Source of the DNA: CAYLJJ01 sp964384025
GTDB lineage: Bacteria > Myxococcota_A > Bradymonadia > UBA7976 > UBA1532
DNA length: 64,000 nucleotides
Assembly: GCA_964384025.1 (NCBI GenBank)
Contig: CAYLJJ010000005.1
Location: 56,571 to 120,570, forward strand
Direction: 5' to 3'
The notes beneath the pieces are model-generated. The model was not told the DNA's origin. It saw nothing but the letters and a program-made list of their open reading frames with translations, and made no database searches. Shown here piece by piece: positions 1 to 8,037 of the stretch (its first letter is position 1; each line of letters starts with the position of its first letter). The position numbers and the translations under genes are program-made.

Positions 1-426
1 ATCAGCCCCGGTGTGATGCAAAGCATCACCCGTCTTAAGCTGGGACATCTGGCGGATCGTTTGATGGAGAGCCACAAGATGAAGCTGGGCCTGGATCCTA
101 AAGTTGTGCGCGCCATCGCGGATCGTTGCACTGAGGTAGAGACGGGGGCTCGTAACGTTGATCACATCATCGCGGGCAGTTTGTTGCCCCAGATCTCCAC
201 GGCGATCTTAGAGCAGATGGCGATCGGGCCGCTGCCTGAGTATCTGGACATCGGCCTAGATGAGCGAGGGGGCTTCTGCTTTCACTTTGGAGAGGAGGCT
301 AGGGAGTTTGAGGAGGGGGGGGAGGACCTGGAGGAGGTGGAGGACCTGGAGGAGGTGGAGGCTCCAAGAGCCTCCTCTGACGACGCTCCCTCCTCCGTTC
401 TCGGCGATGACGACCCTGTCCTCTGA
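1..426 (+). CDS. clpV: Type VI secretion AAA+ ATPase ClpV/TssH, C-terminal end (partial)
   Basis: The frame is open from base 1, so the gene begins outside the window and only its last ~140 residues are present. The stretch containing LKLGHLADRL, CTEVETGARN and IIAGSLLPQIS matches the C-terminal small domain of ClpB-type ATPases. The ending ILEQMAIGPLP followed by an F-x-F motif is typical of ClpV (TssH), which recycles contracted type VI sheaths in the cytoplasm. ClpV proteins usually stop near that F-x-F. Here the frame runs ~45 residues further through an acidic E/D-rich tail encoded by GGAGGT-type repeats, and it overlaps the convergent gene by 128 bp. A ClpB chaperone is the alternative, but the C-terminus favours ClpV. 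Other T6SS genes probably lie to the left. Confidence 0.8.
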   Translation: MSPGVMQSITRLKLGHLADRLMESHKMKLGLDPKVVRAIADRCTEVETGARNVDHIIAGSLLPQISTAILEQMAIGPLPEYLDIGLDERGGFCFHFGEEAREFEEGGEDLEEVEDLEEVEAPRASSDDAPSSVLGDDDPVL

Positions 427-892
427 ACTCTCCTCGCATCTCTTTGAGCGCTTTACGTTGAGTGGGGCTCAGCTTGGACATCAGATCCAGCATCAGGCCC
501 ACGCGATGCTTCTTGAGCGCCACCTCTGACTTGCTGAGGAGCTCCAAGCTCTTCATCACCTCACCTCTATTGGGCAGGCCCTCTCCCCCAAAGAGCTGGC
601 GTAGCTTCAGGCGCGCGATCTTTACTTCAGCGTTCAAGCGGATCCCCTGAGCTTCAGAGGCAAAGGCCATCTTCTTAAGCTCTTCACGAGTTGCCTCGTC
701 CAACTCCAAGCGCTTGGCGATGCGATCCAGCATCTCAGGGCGAATCCCCTTACTCATGGGACCCATCCCTCTACCCTGAGCCTGGCCTTCCCAATGTCCA
801 GGGCCTCTACGACCTTCACCTGGACCCCAGGGAGGCTCAGCTTGCACAGGGAGCGCCAGCAAGAGCGCAGCGGCGATAAATAGACTCCTCAT
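299..892 (-). CDS. Spy/CpxP-like periplasmic protein with Pro-rich tail
   Basis: A protein of 197 residues with an N-terminal signal peptide (MRSLFIAAALLLALPVQA) and a helical, charged body. The segment LSPTQRKALKEM is an LTxxQ-like motif as in Spy/CpxP/ZraP periplasmic stress chaperones and metal-sensing proteins. After it come an Arg-rich segment and a C-terminal tail of PPPPPG repeats, which overlaps clpV in antisense. Its start overlaps the stop of the upstream anti-sigma-like gene by 4 bp (ATGA), so it is the third gene of a sigma/anti-sigma/Spy-like operon. I infer a periplasmic sensor or chaperone role in envelope stress or metal response. The family call rests on the motif and context only. 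Confidence 0.65.
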   Translation of the reverse strand: MRSLFIAAALLLALPVQAEPPWGPGEGRRGPGHWEGQAQGRGMGPMSKGIRPEMLDRIAKRLELDEATREELKKMAFASEAQGIRLNAEVKIARLKLRQLFGGEGLPNRGEVMKSLELLSKSEVALKKHRVGLMLDLMSKLSPTQRKALKEMRGEFRGQGRHRRERRRERRQRRLLEPPPPPGPPPPPGPPPPPQTP

Positions 893-1335
893 TCTTCCTC
901 CTCTATGGGCTCCCAGAGGAGCGCCAACATCAGATAATCTGCGGGGAAGATCTCCTCTTCCCCTTCAAAAAGAGTTTCTCTGGGGGACTCTTGAGCTTCT
1001 TGTGGCTCGTTGAGAGAAGCCCAATCGTCTAACCAGTCATTCTCAGGCTCCTCTGGATTCAACTCCGCCAAAATGAGAGGGCTGGCCCAGTCGCTTTGAA
1101 CCCAGCCCTTCAGACCCCAATCTTGCTCTGTCGATCTGGGCGCTTCTCCCAAAAGGGCCAGGGACAGAAGGGCGCTGGTGCTCAACAAGCCTCCCAACCA
1201 GAGCAGGGGCCGTTTTTTAGGGGGCGTATCCAGCCTGGAGATCACCCTCCGCTCAAAATCCATCCGCGCCTCTGGGCTTTGGAGAGGAGGCGCAGAGTGC
1301 TTTTTGAGGCTCTCTAAAAACTTCTGTTCCTTCAT
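889..1335 (-). CDS. Single-pass membrane anti-sigma-like protein
   Basis: A protein of 148 residues with a cytoplasmic N-terminus of ~42 residues, one membrane segment (LLWLGGLLSTSALLSLALLG) and a very acidic periplasmic part. It overlaps the sigma-factor gene upstream and the Spy-like gene downstream by 4 bp each, so the three are translationally coupled. Size, topology and position match anti-sigma factors paired with ECF sigma factors, but I see no HxxxCxxC zinc anti-sigma motif. The acidic C-terminal region may face the basic Spy-like partner in the periplasm (inference). It could also be a plain membrane accessory protein. Confidence 0.55.
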   Translation of the reverse strand: MKEQKFLESLKKHSAPPLQSPEARMDFERRVISRLDTPPKKRPLLWLGGLLSTSALLSLALLGEAPRSTEQDWGLKGWVQSDWASPLILAELNPEEPENDWLDDWASLNEPQEAQESPRETLFEGEEEIFPADYLMLALLWEPIEEEE

Positions 1336-1907
1336 GACAGCTCCTTTAGATCAGCCAAGCTTTTGCGCAGGGATTTAAGAGCACGGCTCAGGTGGCTCTT
1401 GAGGGTCCCCTCCGCCTTCCCCAAGATCTCAGCCGATTGAGCCACATTGAGCCCCTCCATATAGATCAACACAAAGGCCTCTCGCTGGCCTCGAGAGAGC
1501 TGATCGATCGCCTCTAAGATGCGCGCTTGGAGCCCAGGATCGGGCAGCGGAGGGCGGCTGGGCTCAGGGCGAGCTATAAAGGCTCGCCCTCGACGACGAA
1601 CAGCGCTCCAACGGCGGCGGTTCTGAACTTGTCGGATGAGGATACGATAGAACCAAGTGGAGAGCGAAGCCTCTCCTCGAAAGCGGGGTAGAGCCTTCCA
1701 GGCTCGAACAAAAGCCTCTTGAGCCAGATCTTCGGCTGCAGCACGATCCTCCCCCAATAGGCGCCAAGCCATCGAAATCGCCTGGGCTTGGTGCTCCCTA
1801 AGGAACTCTCTGAACCGAGCCTCCTGGCTCTGAACCTGGGCAGGCGCCGTGATGGTCATGGTGTCCTGAAACATTACTCTCTCTGAATTGAGCGTCTCCT
1901 TGGACAC
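1332..1907 (-). CDS. ECF-type RNA polymerase sigma factor
   Basis: A sigma-70 family ECF factor of up to 191 residues. Region 2 is seen in EDLAQEAFVRAWKAL and the following STWFYRILI. Region 4 is seen in LSRGQREAFVLIYMEGLNV and a helix-turn-helix ending GTLKSHLSRALKSLR. The longest frame starts at GTG 1907. ATG codons at 1874 (preceded by an AGAGAG purine stretch) and 1859 are alternative starts and would still leave regions 2 and 4 complete. It heads an operon with a membrane anti-sigma-like gene and a Spy/CpxP-like gene, suggesting control by an envelope signal. A perfect 10-bp hairpin lies just upstream of the GTG. Confidence 0.9.
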   Translation of the reverse strand: MSKETLNSERVMFQDTMTITAPAQVQSQEARFREFLREHQAQAISMAWRLLGEDRAAAEDLAQEAFVRAWKALPRFRGEASLSTWFYRILIRQVQNRRRWSAVRRRGRAFIARPEPSRPPLPDPGLQARILEAIDQLSRGQREAFVLIYMEGLNVAQSAEILGKAEGTLKSHLSRALKSLRKSLADLKELS

Positions 1908-1915
1908 AGCCCAGC

Positions 1916-1956
1916 CCTCTTTGGGTTACAGCCTCTCGCTCCCAAAGAGGTTTTTT
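1916..1956 (+). terminator. Hairpin with T6 tract, between esterase and sigma-factor genes
   Basis: Perfect 10-bp inverted repeat (CCTCTTTGGG at 1916-1925, CCCAAAGAGG at 1941-1950) with a 15-nt loop, followed on the plus strand by TTTTTT. It has the form of a Rho-independent terminator for plus-strand transcription. The flanking genes are both on the minus strand, where the hairpin forms just after the esterase stop and a few bases before the sigma-factor GTG. It could therefore block antisense transcription into the esterase gene, or shape the sigma-factor leader. Confidence 0.55.
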
Positions 1957-3011
1957 CAGTGACTGTTTAAAAACTCCCAGATCGCAGGGTTGAGGGCCTG
2001 ACCTGCATAGCCTCGATGGCCTACCCCCTCCAGCAACTCAAAGTGAACTGGATAGTCGGCTTGTTCTAAACGCTGAGCAGACTCCTGAGCGGCTCCTGCA
2101 TTGGAGTCCAACTCACCGATCTGGATGAAGTAGGGGAGAGGACGACGCTCTCGCCAAGGCCAACCAGGGATCGACTCTGTAGCCGCGCTGACCATCACCC
2201 CATCCACGCTCTCTCCACGCGCCAATCCCGCACTAAAAGCGAGGAAGCCTCCCTGGGAGTGTCCCCAAATTTGAACATCACCAACAGCACAGCGAGCTTG
2301 TCCCTGAGCGATGATGGCATCGATCAGCTCTAGATCTTCATTGTCATCCTCATTGTAAGCGTCCCAGATCGCCTGAAGAGCGCCTCCAACCGCAGGGATC
2401 TCGATCTGTCTCATCCGCCCCGCTGGGGTCGCTACTACAGCCCCTCGCGAGAGCACGAAGCCACAGATCTGACTCCAGGCACAGAAATCATCTGGGTTGT
2501 CTCCATTGCCATGAAGAGCGATGACCAGGGTCGCTCCACCGCCAACCCCTTGCGGGACCTCAAAGCGAACATCTCGTGCCTGTCCCTGGATATTCAGGCT
2601 CCAACGCTCAGAGAGACAACCGTGGGGAAGCTCAACGTCTGGGATGGGACGAACATCGGGGATAGGGCGAACATCTGGGATGGGACGAACATCTGGGATA
2701 GGGCGAACATCTGGGATAGGGCGAACATCGGGGACAGGAGGAGAATCTGGGGCAACTCTTTGATCTCTTAGGGCCTGAAAATCAGGTTCAAACCGAAGAT
2801 CTTCAAAGGAACTCAGATCTTGCCCTTGATCCCAGAGCGCTCCGCTGTCCCTGCTCCCCTGAGTATCTGGTCGTTCAGGAGAGGCTCCTCGATCAGGCTG
2901 AGGAGTTGGAACCTGACTCTCAACTTGGCTGTCCCAGGCTTCACCATCCACGCTCATCTTGACCGTACAGCCCAGGAGCAACAGAGCGAAGCTGATATGC
3001 AAACTCTTCAT
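1956..3011 (-). CDS. Esterase/depolymerase-like alpha/beta-hydrolase lipoprotein
   Basis: A 351-residue lipoprotein with signal peptide and lipobox LLLLGC (Cys15). The linker is Asp/Pro-rich and contains a tandem PDVRPI repeat at ~93-128, followed by an alpha/beta-hydrolase domain. The oxyanion-side motif ALHGNGDNPDDFC and the nucleophile elbow GHSQGG (catalytic Ser) are as in feruloyl-esterase/PHB-depolymerase-type hydrolases. A likely Asp lies in IGELDSNAG and the His in EGVGHRGY. It probably acts on esters at the outer membrane surface; the substrate cannot be deduced. The linker is presumably a flexible stalk between the lipid anchor and the enzyme. Confidence 0.75.
   Translation of the reverse strand: MKSLHISFALLLLGCTVKMSVDGEAWDSQVESQVPTPQPDRGASPERPDTQGSRDSGALWDQGQDLSSFEDLRFEPDFQALRDQRVAPDSPPVPDVRPIPDVRPIPDVRPIPDVRPIPDVRPIPDVELPHGCLSERWSLNIQGQARDVRFEVPQGVGGGATLVIALHGNGDNPDDFCAWSQICGFVLSRGAVVATPAGRMRQIEIPAVGGALQAIWDAYNEDDNEDLELIDAIIAQGQARCAVGDVQIWGHSQGGFLAFSAGLARGESVDGVMVSAATESIPGWPWRERRPLPYFIQIGELDSNAGAAQESAQRLEQADYPVHFELLEGVGHRGYAGQALNPAIWEFLNSH
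2628..2735 (-). repeat. 18-bp tandem repeat encoding PDVRPI units
   Basis: Five to six near-identical 18-bp units inside the esterase gene encode the hexapeptide PDVRPI (last copy PDVELP). The units differ at a few bases. The repeat forms the linker between lipobox and enzyme. Copy number could change by slippage without shifting the frame. Confidence 0.85.
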
Positions 3012-3162
3012 CTCACACAGCTACTCCAGTTTAAGCACTCTGCCAAGTCCCCCATATGGATCCAAATTCCCTCTTTTGCGTAGCGCCTTGACATTTTTTG
3101 GCCCTCAGCTGAGATCTTCAAGCAAGGGAGATCAAAGATGGCTCGTCCACAGGGAGAAAACC

Positions 3163-4401
3163 ATGCGATATAGATTCCTGCTCTTACCCCTCCTCTTGAG
3201 CGCCTGTGGAGGGTCCTCGCCTCGATATTCTATGCCTGATCGGGTCGGCATCCAGGGAGGCGCAGCCCCTGCCCCCCCCCCTGCTCCAGGTCAGGTCTTC
3301 TATGAGCGAGACTCAGAAGACAATATGCTCATGGTGGCGGATGAGGCAGCTCCAGCTGAGCGGATGCTGGCCTCAGCCAAGGTTCGGTCTTCCCCCAAGC
3401 GAGGCTCCTTGAGCCGCCAAGAACCTCGCGAACAGATCAAGAAAAAGCCCAGCCCTCAGCGCGCTAAGAGGCAGAAAGCCAGCCCAGCGATGGTGGTCTA
3501 CTCCGGCTACCTCAGCCTACGAGTACGTCGGATGTTGGAGACCGTGGACTCCATCACCGCTTGGATCGAAGCAAAGGGGGGCTATATCCAGTCTCTGACC
3601 AAGCAGGTGATCGTGGTTCGTGTTCCCTCTGAACACTTTGAGGCTGCGATGGAGGAGTTCTCCGGTTTGGGAGAGGTCCTCAACCACTCGATCAACTCGG
3701 TGGATGTCAGCGCCCGTTATACCGATCTAAGCGCTCGCTTGGCGGTCTCCAAACAGGCCCGTGAGCGCCTGCTTGTCTTGCTGGAGCAGGTCAAGGAGGT
3801 ACAGCAGCGTCTGCGCATTCTACAGGAGATCAAGCGCCTCAGTGAGCAGATCGAGACCATCGAATCGACCCTCAACACCCTGCGACAGCTGGCCGACTTC
3901 TCCACCATCACCGTCCAGCTTCAACCTGTCGTCCAAGGTTCTCGTGCGCGGCAGCATCGCTCCCCCTTCCAGTGGATTCGCAATCTTCAAGCCCACTACG
4001 CCAGCCTTAAGGAGGGCAAGGGAGACTTTAGCCTTAAGCTGCCTAAAGGCTTTGTGCTCTTTGAAGATGATGATCTCTTCCGCGCCCGAGCTGCAGATAC
4101 CAGCACCCTGCGTGGTGCCAAATTGAAGAACGATCCCAAGGGAGATGGGTCGTTTTGGGCTCGGGCAATCCAACATGAGATGAGCGGTCGAGATGAGGAG
4201 AGCCTCAAAGAGGGCGAGAGCGCCGGACTCATCTGGCGGGTGTATCGCAGCAAGGATCTTCGCCCCCGCTACTACCTCTTGGCTGTACAGACTCAAGGGG
4301 AGCAGCTCTTCCTTATTGAGGCTCACTTCCCCAACGAGACCGCCTGGACAGAGCGTGGAGACGCGGTGATCCAGTCCCTCTCCAGCTTTAAGATCAAGTG
4401 A
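3163..4401 (+). CDS. DUF4349 domain lipoprotein
   Basis: Start chosen at ATG 3163, preceded by AGGGAG at 3151. It gives signal peptide and lipobox LLLSACGG (412 aa). An Ala/Pro linker containing a 10-C tract and a basic K/R/P segment precede a DUF4349 domain, seen in VVYSGYLSLRV, the IEAKGGYIQS segment, VRVPSEHF, SVDVSARYTDL and a coiled coil (VQQRLRILQEIKRLSEQIETIE as its core). DUF4349 proteins are membrane-anchored and of unknown function. After the domain comes RSPFQWIRNL, which recurs in the next gene. A C-terminal beta-rich region of ~140 residues follows. Stop and next start overlap, so 3163-5458 is one operon of three envelope proteins. Confidence 0.8.
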   Translation: MRYRFLLLPLLLSACGGSSPRYSMPDRVGIQGGAAPAPPPAPGQVFYERDSEDNMLMVADEAAPAERMLASAKVRSSPKRGSLSRQEPREQIKKKPSPQRAKRQKASPAMVVYSGYLSLRVRRMLETVDSITAWIEAKGGYIQSLTKQVIVVRVPSEHFEAAMEEFSGLGEVLNHSINSVDVSARYTDLSARLAVSKQARERLLVLLEQVKEVQQRLRILQEIKRLSEQIETIESTLNTLRQLADFSTITVQLQPVVQGSRARQHRSPFQWIRNLQAHYASLKEGKGDFSLKLPKGFVLFEDDDLFRARAADTSTLRGAKLKNDPKGDGSFWARAIQHEMSGRDEESLKEGESAGLIWRVYRSKDLRPRYYLLAVQTQGEQLFLIEAHFPNETAWTERGDAVIQSLSSFKIK

Positions 4402-5009
4402 GAGTGATGATGAGCGTTAAACTCAGCCTATTGTCCCTGCTCCTGGTGGCTACCGCTTGGGCCGGAGAGCAACGTCAGACCGCCCTGGAGGCTAAGGTCC
4501 TTCTGAAAGTGGTTCATCCCGCCAAAGTACGTAAGCTCCTGATGGATAAGGCCGCCTCTCTGGGAGGGCATCACACCCAGGTGACCGACCATTCCCTCCA
4601 GATCAAAGTCCCCCCTCAACACCTCAGCAGCTTCCTCCGTTACGTGGGAGAGCAGGGGCTACTGTTGGAGAAGACCATCTCTCGCGCTGATCTCACAGAG
4701 GGCCTAGCTAAGCAGGAGGGGCGTCTACGCTCCAAGCAGGGCATCTTTGTTAAGCTGCGAGAGTTTTTCGATGGCTCTAACCTGATGGCGACTTTGGAGA
4801 TCGAGCGCAATATGCGTCAACTTGTCCAGGAGATGGAGCAGATCAAGGGCCAACTCCGGGTGCTGCGTTCCCGAGCCAGTCATGCTGCGGTCAACATCCG
4901 CTTTAACTATCATCAACGAAAGAAGCTGATCTACGTCCGCTCCCCATTCCAGTGGTTAAACAGCGTGGGCCTCGATCGCTTTATATCTGAATTTCAGGAG
5001 GTGCAGTGA
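4398..5009 (+). CDS. DUF4349-like secreted protein, paralogue of upstream gene
   Basis: A protein of ~200 residues with a signal peptide ending WAGEQ. The body resembles the upstream DUF4349 domain: VLLKVVHPAKV, GHHTQVTDHSLQIKVPPQHL, ISRADLTEGLAKQEGRL, a coiled coil and a RSPFQWLNSVG ending that mirrors the RSPFQW motif of its neighbour. It lacks a lipobox and the extra C-terminal region. The frame opens at GTG 4398 inside the upstream stop (GTG 4404, ATG 4407 and ATG 4410 also possible), so it is translationally coupled. The two paralogues may form a hetero-oligomer at the membrane (inference). Confidence 0.65.
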   Translation: MRVMMSVKLSLLSLLLVATAWAGEQRQTALEAKVLLKVVHPAKVRKLLMDKAASLGGHHTQVTDHSLQIKVPPQHLSSFLRYVGEQGLLLEKTISRADLTEGLAKQEGRLRSKQGIFVKLREFFDGSNLMATLEIERNMRQLVQEMEQIKGQLRVLRSRASHAAVNIRFNYHQRKKLIYVRSPFQWLNSVGLDRFISEFQEVQ

Positions 5010-5458
5010 TGCTTAAGCGCAGCCTCTGGATCAGCCTATTTCTGCTCTCCGCCTGCGGCCCTAACTATCAGATAGAGGCCCCCGAAGCCTTTAAGCGCTA
5101 TGAGGAGGGAAAGTTTCACTGGATCACCGCTGATGGTGTGATCCTGCGTGCCCGCGAGGTGAAAAACTATCCAGTGGCGGGGTTAAGCTTCTGGGTAGAT
5201 GCCATGAAGGGGCATTTGGAGAAGCGAGGCTATGCGCTCAAAGCGGAGCCGCGCTGCTTTGAGACCCGCAAGAAGCTCTCTGGCTGTACCCTGGACTTTC
5301 TGCTGCCCCACGGCGCTGAAGATTGGGTGATGAGTGAGACCCTCTTTGTGGTAGGGGAACGGGTGATCTTGCTGGAAGTGGCGGGATCCTACGAACGCTT
5401 CAGCCCGCTGGAAGGGGATCTTAAGAAGGCGATGATCAGCTTTGAACCGGGTAGTTAA
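5009..5458 (+). CDS. Small lipoprotein of unknown function
   Basis: A 149-residue lipoprotein starting at ATG 5009, with AGGAGG eight bases upstream. The signal peptide carries lipobox LLSACGPN. The body shows mixed alpha/beta character with two Cys (RCFETRKKLSGC) that could form a disulfide. I recognise no family. It is the third gene of the DUF4349 operon and its stop overlaps the convergent phospholipase D gene by 4 bp. It probably works with the two DUF4349 proteins, but that is inference from position. Confidence 0.6.
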   Translation: MLKRSLWISLFLLSACGPNYQIEAPEAFKRYEEGKFHWITADGVILRAREVKNYPVAGLSFWVDAMKGHLEKRGYALKAEPRCFETRKKLSGCTLDFLLPHGAEDWVMSETLFVVGERVILLEVAGSYERFSPLEGDLKKAMISFEPGS

Positions 5459-6537
5459 AGCCAACGCCTCAGCTTCCAAGCGAACCACTCCATCATCTTG
5501 ATCCACCAAGAGCGGCAGCGCCAGGGCTCCAGCTTAACTTGTTCTGCCCGTCCCAAGTCCTCTTCAAAGCGAGCCTCCATCTGACGTCCGATGTAGCGGT
5601 CCTCGATGGCGACGTTGATCTCCAGATTGTAGAGCCAGGAGCGATAGTCCAAGTTAAAAGAGCCTAGAGTGGACCAGCGCCGATCCACCACAGCGCTCTT
5701 GCTGTGTAGATTGCGGCCTGTATAGTGATAGATCTCCACCCCAGCCTTAAGCAATCTACTGTAGAGATGCTGCCCGGCGAGCTGCACCAAGCGAACATCA
5801 GAGCGACCAGGGAGCAGGATCCTGACATGGACCCCCCGCTTGGCGGCGTTGATCAAGCTCCTTCGGAGCAGGCGATCAGGGAGAAAATAAGCGTTGCTGA
5901 CGCAGATGGATCGCAGCGCCTCCTGAAAAGCGATGATATATGCATTACGGATGCTTCGTCGCGCCCGAAAGTGGTTGGCGAGGAGCCGCAGCCGGGGCCT
6001 GTTGAGGGGTCTTGGGCTGGGATGGTTCCGAAACCAACGCCTGCCTCGCCGCTCCCAAGTGTGCAGGAAGATCTCACGCATCTGCCCTACAACGGGACCC
6101 TCGATGGAGAGCGCATCATCACGCCAACCTCCACCTCCTTCCTCCTCAGGAGCCCACTGATTCCCCAGATTGAGCCCCCCCGTAAAACCATGGCGTCCAT
6201 CGATGACCAAGAGCTTGCGGTGATCACGAAGACCTAAGCGTTTGAGCCTCAAAGGGAAAAATGGATGATACTCATAAATCTGGCAGCCCGCTTGGCGCAG
6301 ACCTTCCCAGTGCGCTGCGCTGCTCTTCAAAGAGCCAAAGGCGTCATAGATGATCAAGACCTTGAGCCCAGCCTGAGCCCGCTCACTCAGAGCCTCAGCG
6401 AAACGTCGGCCCAAACGATCATCAGCGAACCAGTACATCTCCAAGAGGATCTCATGCTCCGCTTGGCGGATCGCTGAGAGCATGGCAGGGAAGACCTCGA
6501 CGCCATCCTTGAGGAGCCGAATACAGTTGCCTTTCAT
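5455..6537 (-). CDS. Phospholipase D family protein, cardiolipin-synthase-like
   Basis: A 360-residue protein with two HKD active-site motifs: HRKLLVIDGRHGFTGG in the first half and HSKSAVVDRRWSTLGSFN in the second, the duplicated signature of PLD-type phosphatidyltransferases. The N-terminal WFADDRLGRRFAEAL and IYDAFGS segments match bacterial cardiolipin synthases. The N-terminal membrane hairpin of ClsA is absent, so it is closer to ClsB-type enzymes. It would act on phosphatidylglycerol or related lipids at the inner membrane. Other PLD enzymes cannot be ruled out from motifs alone. Confidence 0.85.
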   Translation of the reverse strand: MKGNCIRLLKDGVEVFPAMLSAIRQAEHEILLEMYWFADDRLGRRFAEALSERAQAGLKVLIIYDAFGSLKSSAAHWEGLRQAGCQIYEYHPFFPLRLKRLGLRDHRKLLVIDGRHGFTGGLNLGNQWAPEEEGGGGWRDDALSIEGPVVGQMREIFLHTWERRGRRWFRNHPSPRPLNRPRLRLLANHFRARRSIRNAYIIAFQEALRSICVSNAYFLPDRLLRRSLINAAKRGVHVRILLPGRSDVRLVQLAGQHLYSRLLKAGVEIYHYTGRNLHSKSAVVDRRWSTLGSFNLDYRSWLYNLEINVAIEDRYIGRQMEARFEEDLGRAEQVKLEPWRCRSWWIKMMEWFAWKLRRWL

Positions 6538-6550
6538 AACAAAGGCGGGT

Positions 6551-7162
6551 TCAGAACCAGAAACTCATTAAGATAGAAGCAGCACCCACACCATAGGTGG
6601 TGATGCTGCGATCTCCCGCATCTGTCTCCTCACTATCCATCTGTATGCCCAAACGGTACTCAGCTCCTGCGCTCACGTTATGGGTCAGAAACCAGCTGAC
6701 CCCCAAAATCCCAGAAGCGGTGATGGAGCTGCTGTCAGTGTCGTTATCATCTCCTTCAGGATCAGTAGATTCCATGCCTATGATGGCCAGCCCGCCCGTA
6801 TAGAGAAGCAGATTTGTGCGCTTGAAGAGGAGTATCTCCACTCCCCCCTCCACACCAAAACGGTTGCTCTCATCCTTGGTCCTGTCAGCACCCTCTCTCT
6901 TAGGATCCCACTCGTTGGTGTTGTTATTGAGCCCAAACCCTCCCCTGACAGCCATCCCAGAGCTGAGCATATAGCGCCCCCCGATACCCAGGCCATCCAA
7001 GAGCCCTGGGGTGCTGCTCATCAGGCCACCCATGGAGAACATAAGGGCGCCGTTGCCCCCTCTGATCTTCTTGGTGTAGTTCTCAGCTGTTTTTTGAGCT
7101 TGAACCTGTGAAAAACTCAAGCCCAGGCTGACGATAATCATCAAGATCTTTTTCATTTTCAC
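6551..7162 (-). CDS. Outer-membrane beta-barrel-like protein
   Basis: A 203-residue protein with signal peptide (cleavage after VQAQ), then alternating amphipathic strands such as GIGGRYMLSSGMAVRGGFGL, a GVEGGVEILLF strand, LLYTGGLAIIG and SAGAEYRLGI, ending in Phe (SFWF). A C-terminal aromatic residue is typical of barrels inserted by the BAM machinery. It is probably a small porin-like or OmpA/OmpW-type barrel. Asp-rich loops (PEGDDNDTD) could bind cations. Confidence 0.65.
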   Translation of the reverse strand: MKMKKILMIIVSLGLSFSQVQAQKTAENYTKKIRGGNGALMFSMGGLMSSTPGLLDGLGIGGRYMLSSGMAVRGGFGLNNNTNEWDPKREGADRTKDESNRFGVEGGVEILLFKRTNLLLYTGGLAIIGMESTDPEGDDNDTDSSSITASGILGVSWFLTHNVSAGAEYRLGIQMDSEETDAGDRSITTYGVGAASILMSFWF

Positions 7163-7171
7163 CCCTTAGTC

Positions 7172-7882
7172 TCAAAAACATTCCGGTATTTGTTCACAAC
7201 TGCTTTCTATGACGCAGGCAGACATCCGGGTTCCATCAATATCACTTTGGCATTGCCGAACGCAATCTGGTCTTAAGCCAAAACATCCTTCTATACGATC
7301 ACAAGCATGAAAACATTGGTCAGCAGGTTCAGATTCGACGACGACGTCGTCTGAAACGCGAGACTCATTGAATTTTTCAAAACAAACATCAAGCCCACTG
7401 CAGCTTGCACTGAGACCGCACTCAATTAAATCTTGATCCTCTTCAAAATCAAGCACGCTGACGCAGCCTATCTCGCAGTCGGGATCCTGGAAGCCACATG
7501 TAGTAATTTTATCGCAAAGAAGGCCGCAGATCCTCTCAATATTATTATTTTCGGTTATCTCTCCTCCATTATCATTTTCAGCACCCAGTCCTCCCACCTC
7601 ATCTCTCATCCCGCCCAAACCGCCTCTCTCTCCCCGACCTCTTGGATTCAGCCCCCCTCCAAAGCTGTTGAGGCCCTCAACTGAGCTTAAGCGCCCCAGA
7701 CCTGTAAACTCCTCCTGAGTTCCCATCCTCCCCAAGCCTTGAACTCCTCTTCCCTGCCTGCCCAACCCATAGCTCACCAACTCTCCTTGAGCTTCGCTGA
7801 GACCATCATCAGCCTCCTCTTCACCACAGGCCGAGAGACCACACGCAGTAAAAATCCAAAGGAAATAGAGGTATCTCTTCAT
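7172..7882 (-). CDS. Cys-rich lipoprotein, unknown function
   Basis: A ~236-residue lipoprotein from ATG 7882 (a GTG codon directly precedes it) with lipobox GLSACGEE. A Gly-rich low-complexity region (~residues 40-105) is built on the motif GLGRxG. Two Cys-rich modules follow: ICGLLCDKITTCG...C...C and QCFHACDRIEGCFG...C...C, each with about eight Cys and a similar spacing. The modules look like a tandem duplication and should be disulfide-bonded outside the cytoplasm. The C-terminal half is AT-richer than neighbouring genes. No family recognised. Confidence 0.6.
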   Translation of the reverse strand: MKRYLYFLWIFTACGLSACGEEEADDGLSEAQGELVSYGLGRQGRGVQGLGRMGTQEEFTGLGRLSSVEGLNSFGGGLNPRGRGERGGLGGMRDEVGGLGAENDNGGEITENNNIERICGLLCDKITTCGFQDPDCEIGCVSVLDFEEDQDLIECGLSASCSGLDVCFEKFNESRVSDDVVVESEPADQCFHACDRIEGCFGLRPDCVRQCQSDIDGTRMSACVIESSCEQIPECF

Positions 7883-8037
7883 CACTCAGCCCTCCAAATC
7901 AGGCATTCTCCGTAGCATGACCCAGTTTATGACGCCAGCCTGGAAGGATTAAGAACATGGATTTCTTGAGAACTCTTGCAGTTTTTTTCTGTTCGCGCTT
8001 TCTGGGGCTTCAATATTTTGAGCGCTTTGGAGAGTGA

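Noticed and set aside
2628..2735. CRISPR-like short repeats
   Set aside because: They are 18-bp contiguous units without spacers and in frame with the esterase gene.
2959..3162. Long start for the DUF4349 lipoprotein
   Set aside because: The upstream part is not a signal peptide and overlaps the divergent esterase gene. ATG 3163 gives an immediate lipobox signal and has AGGGAG.
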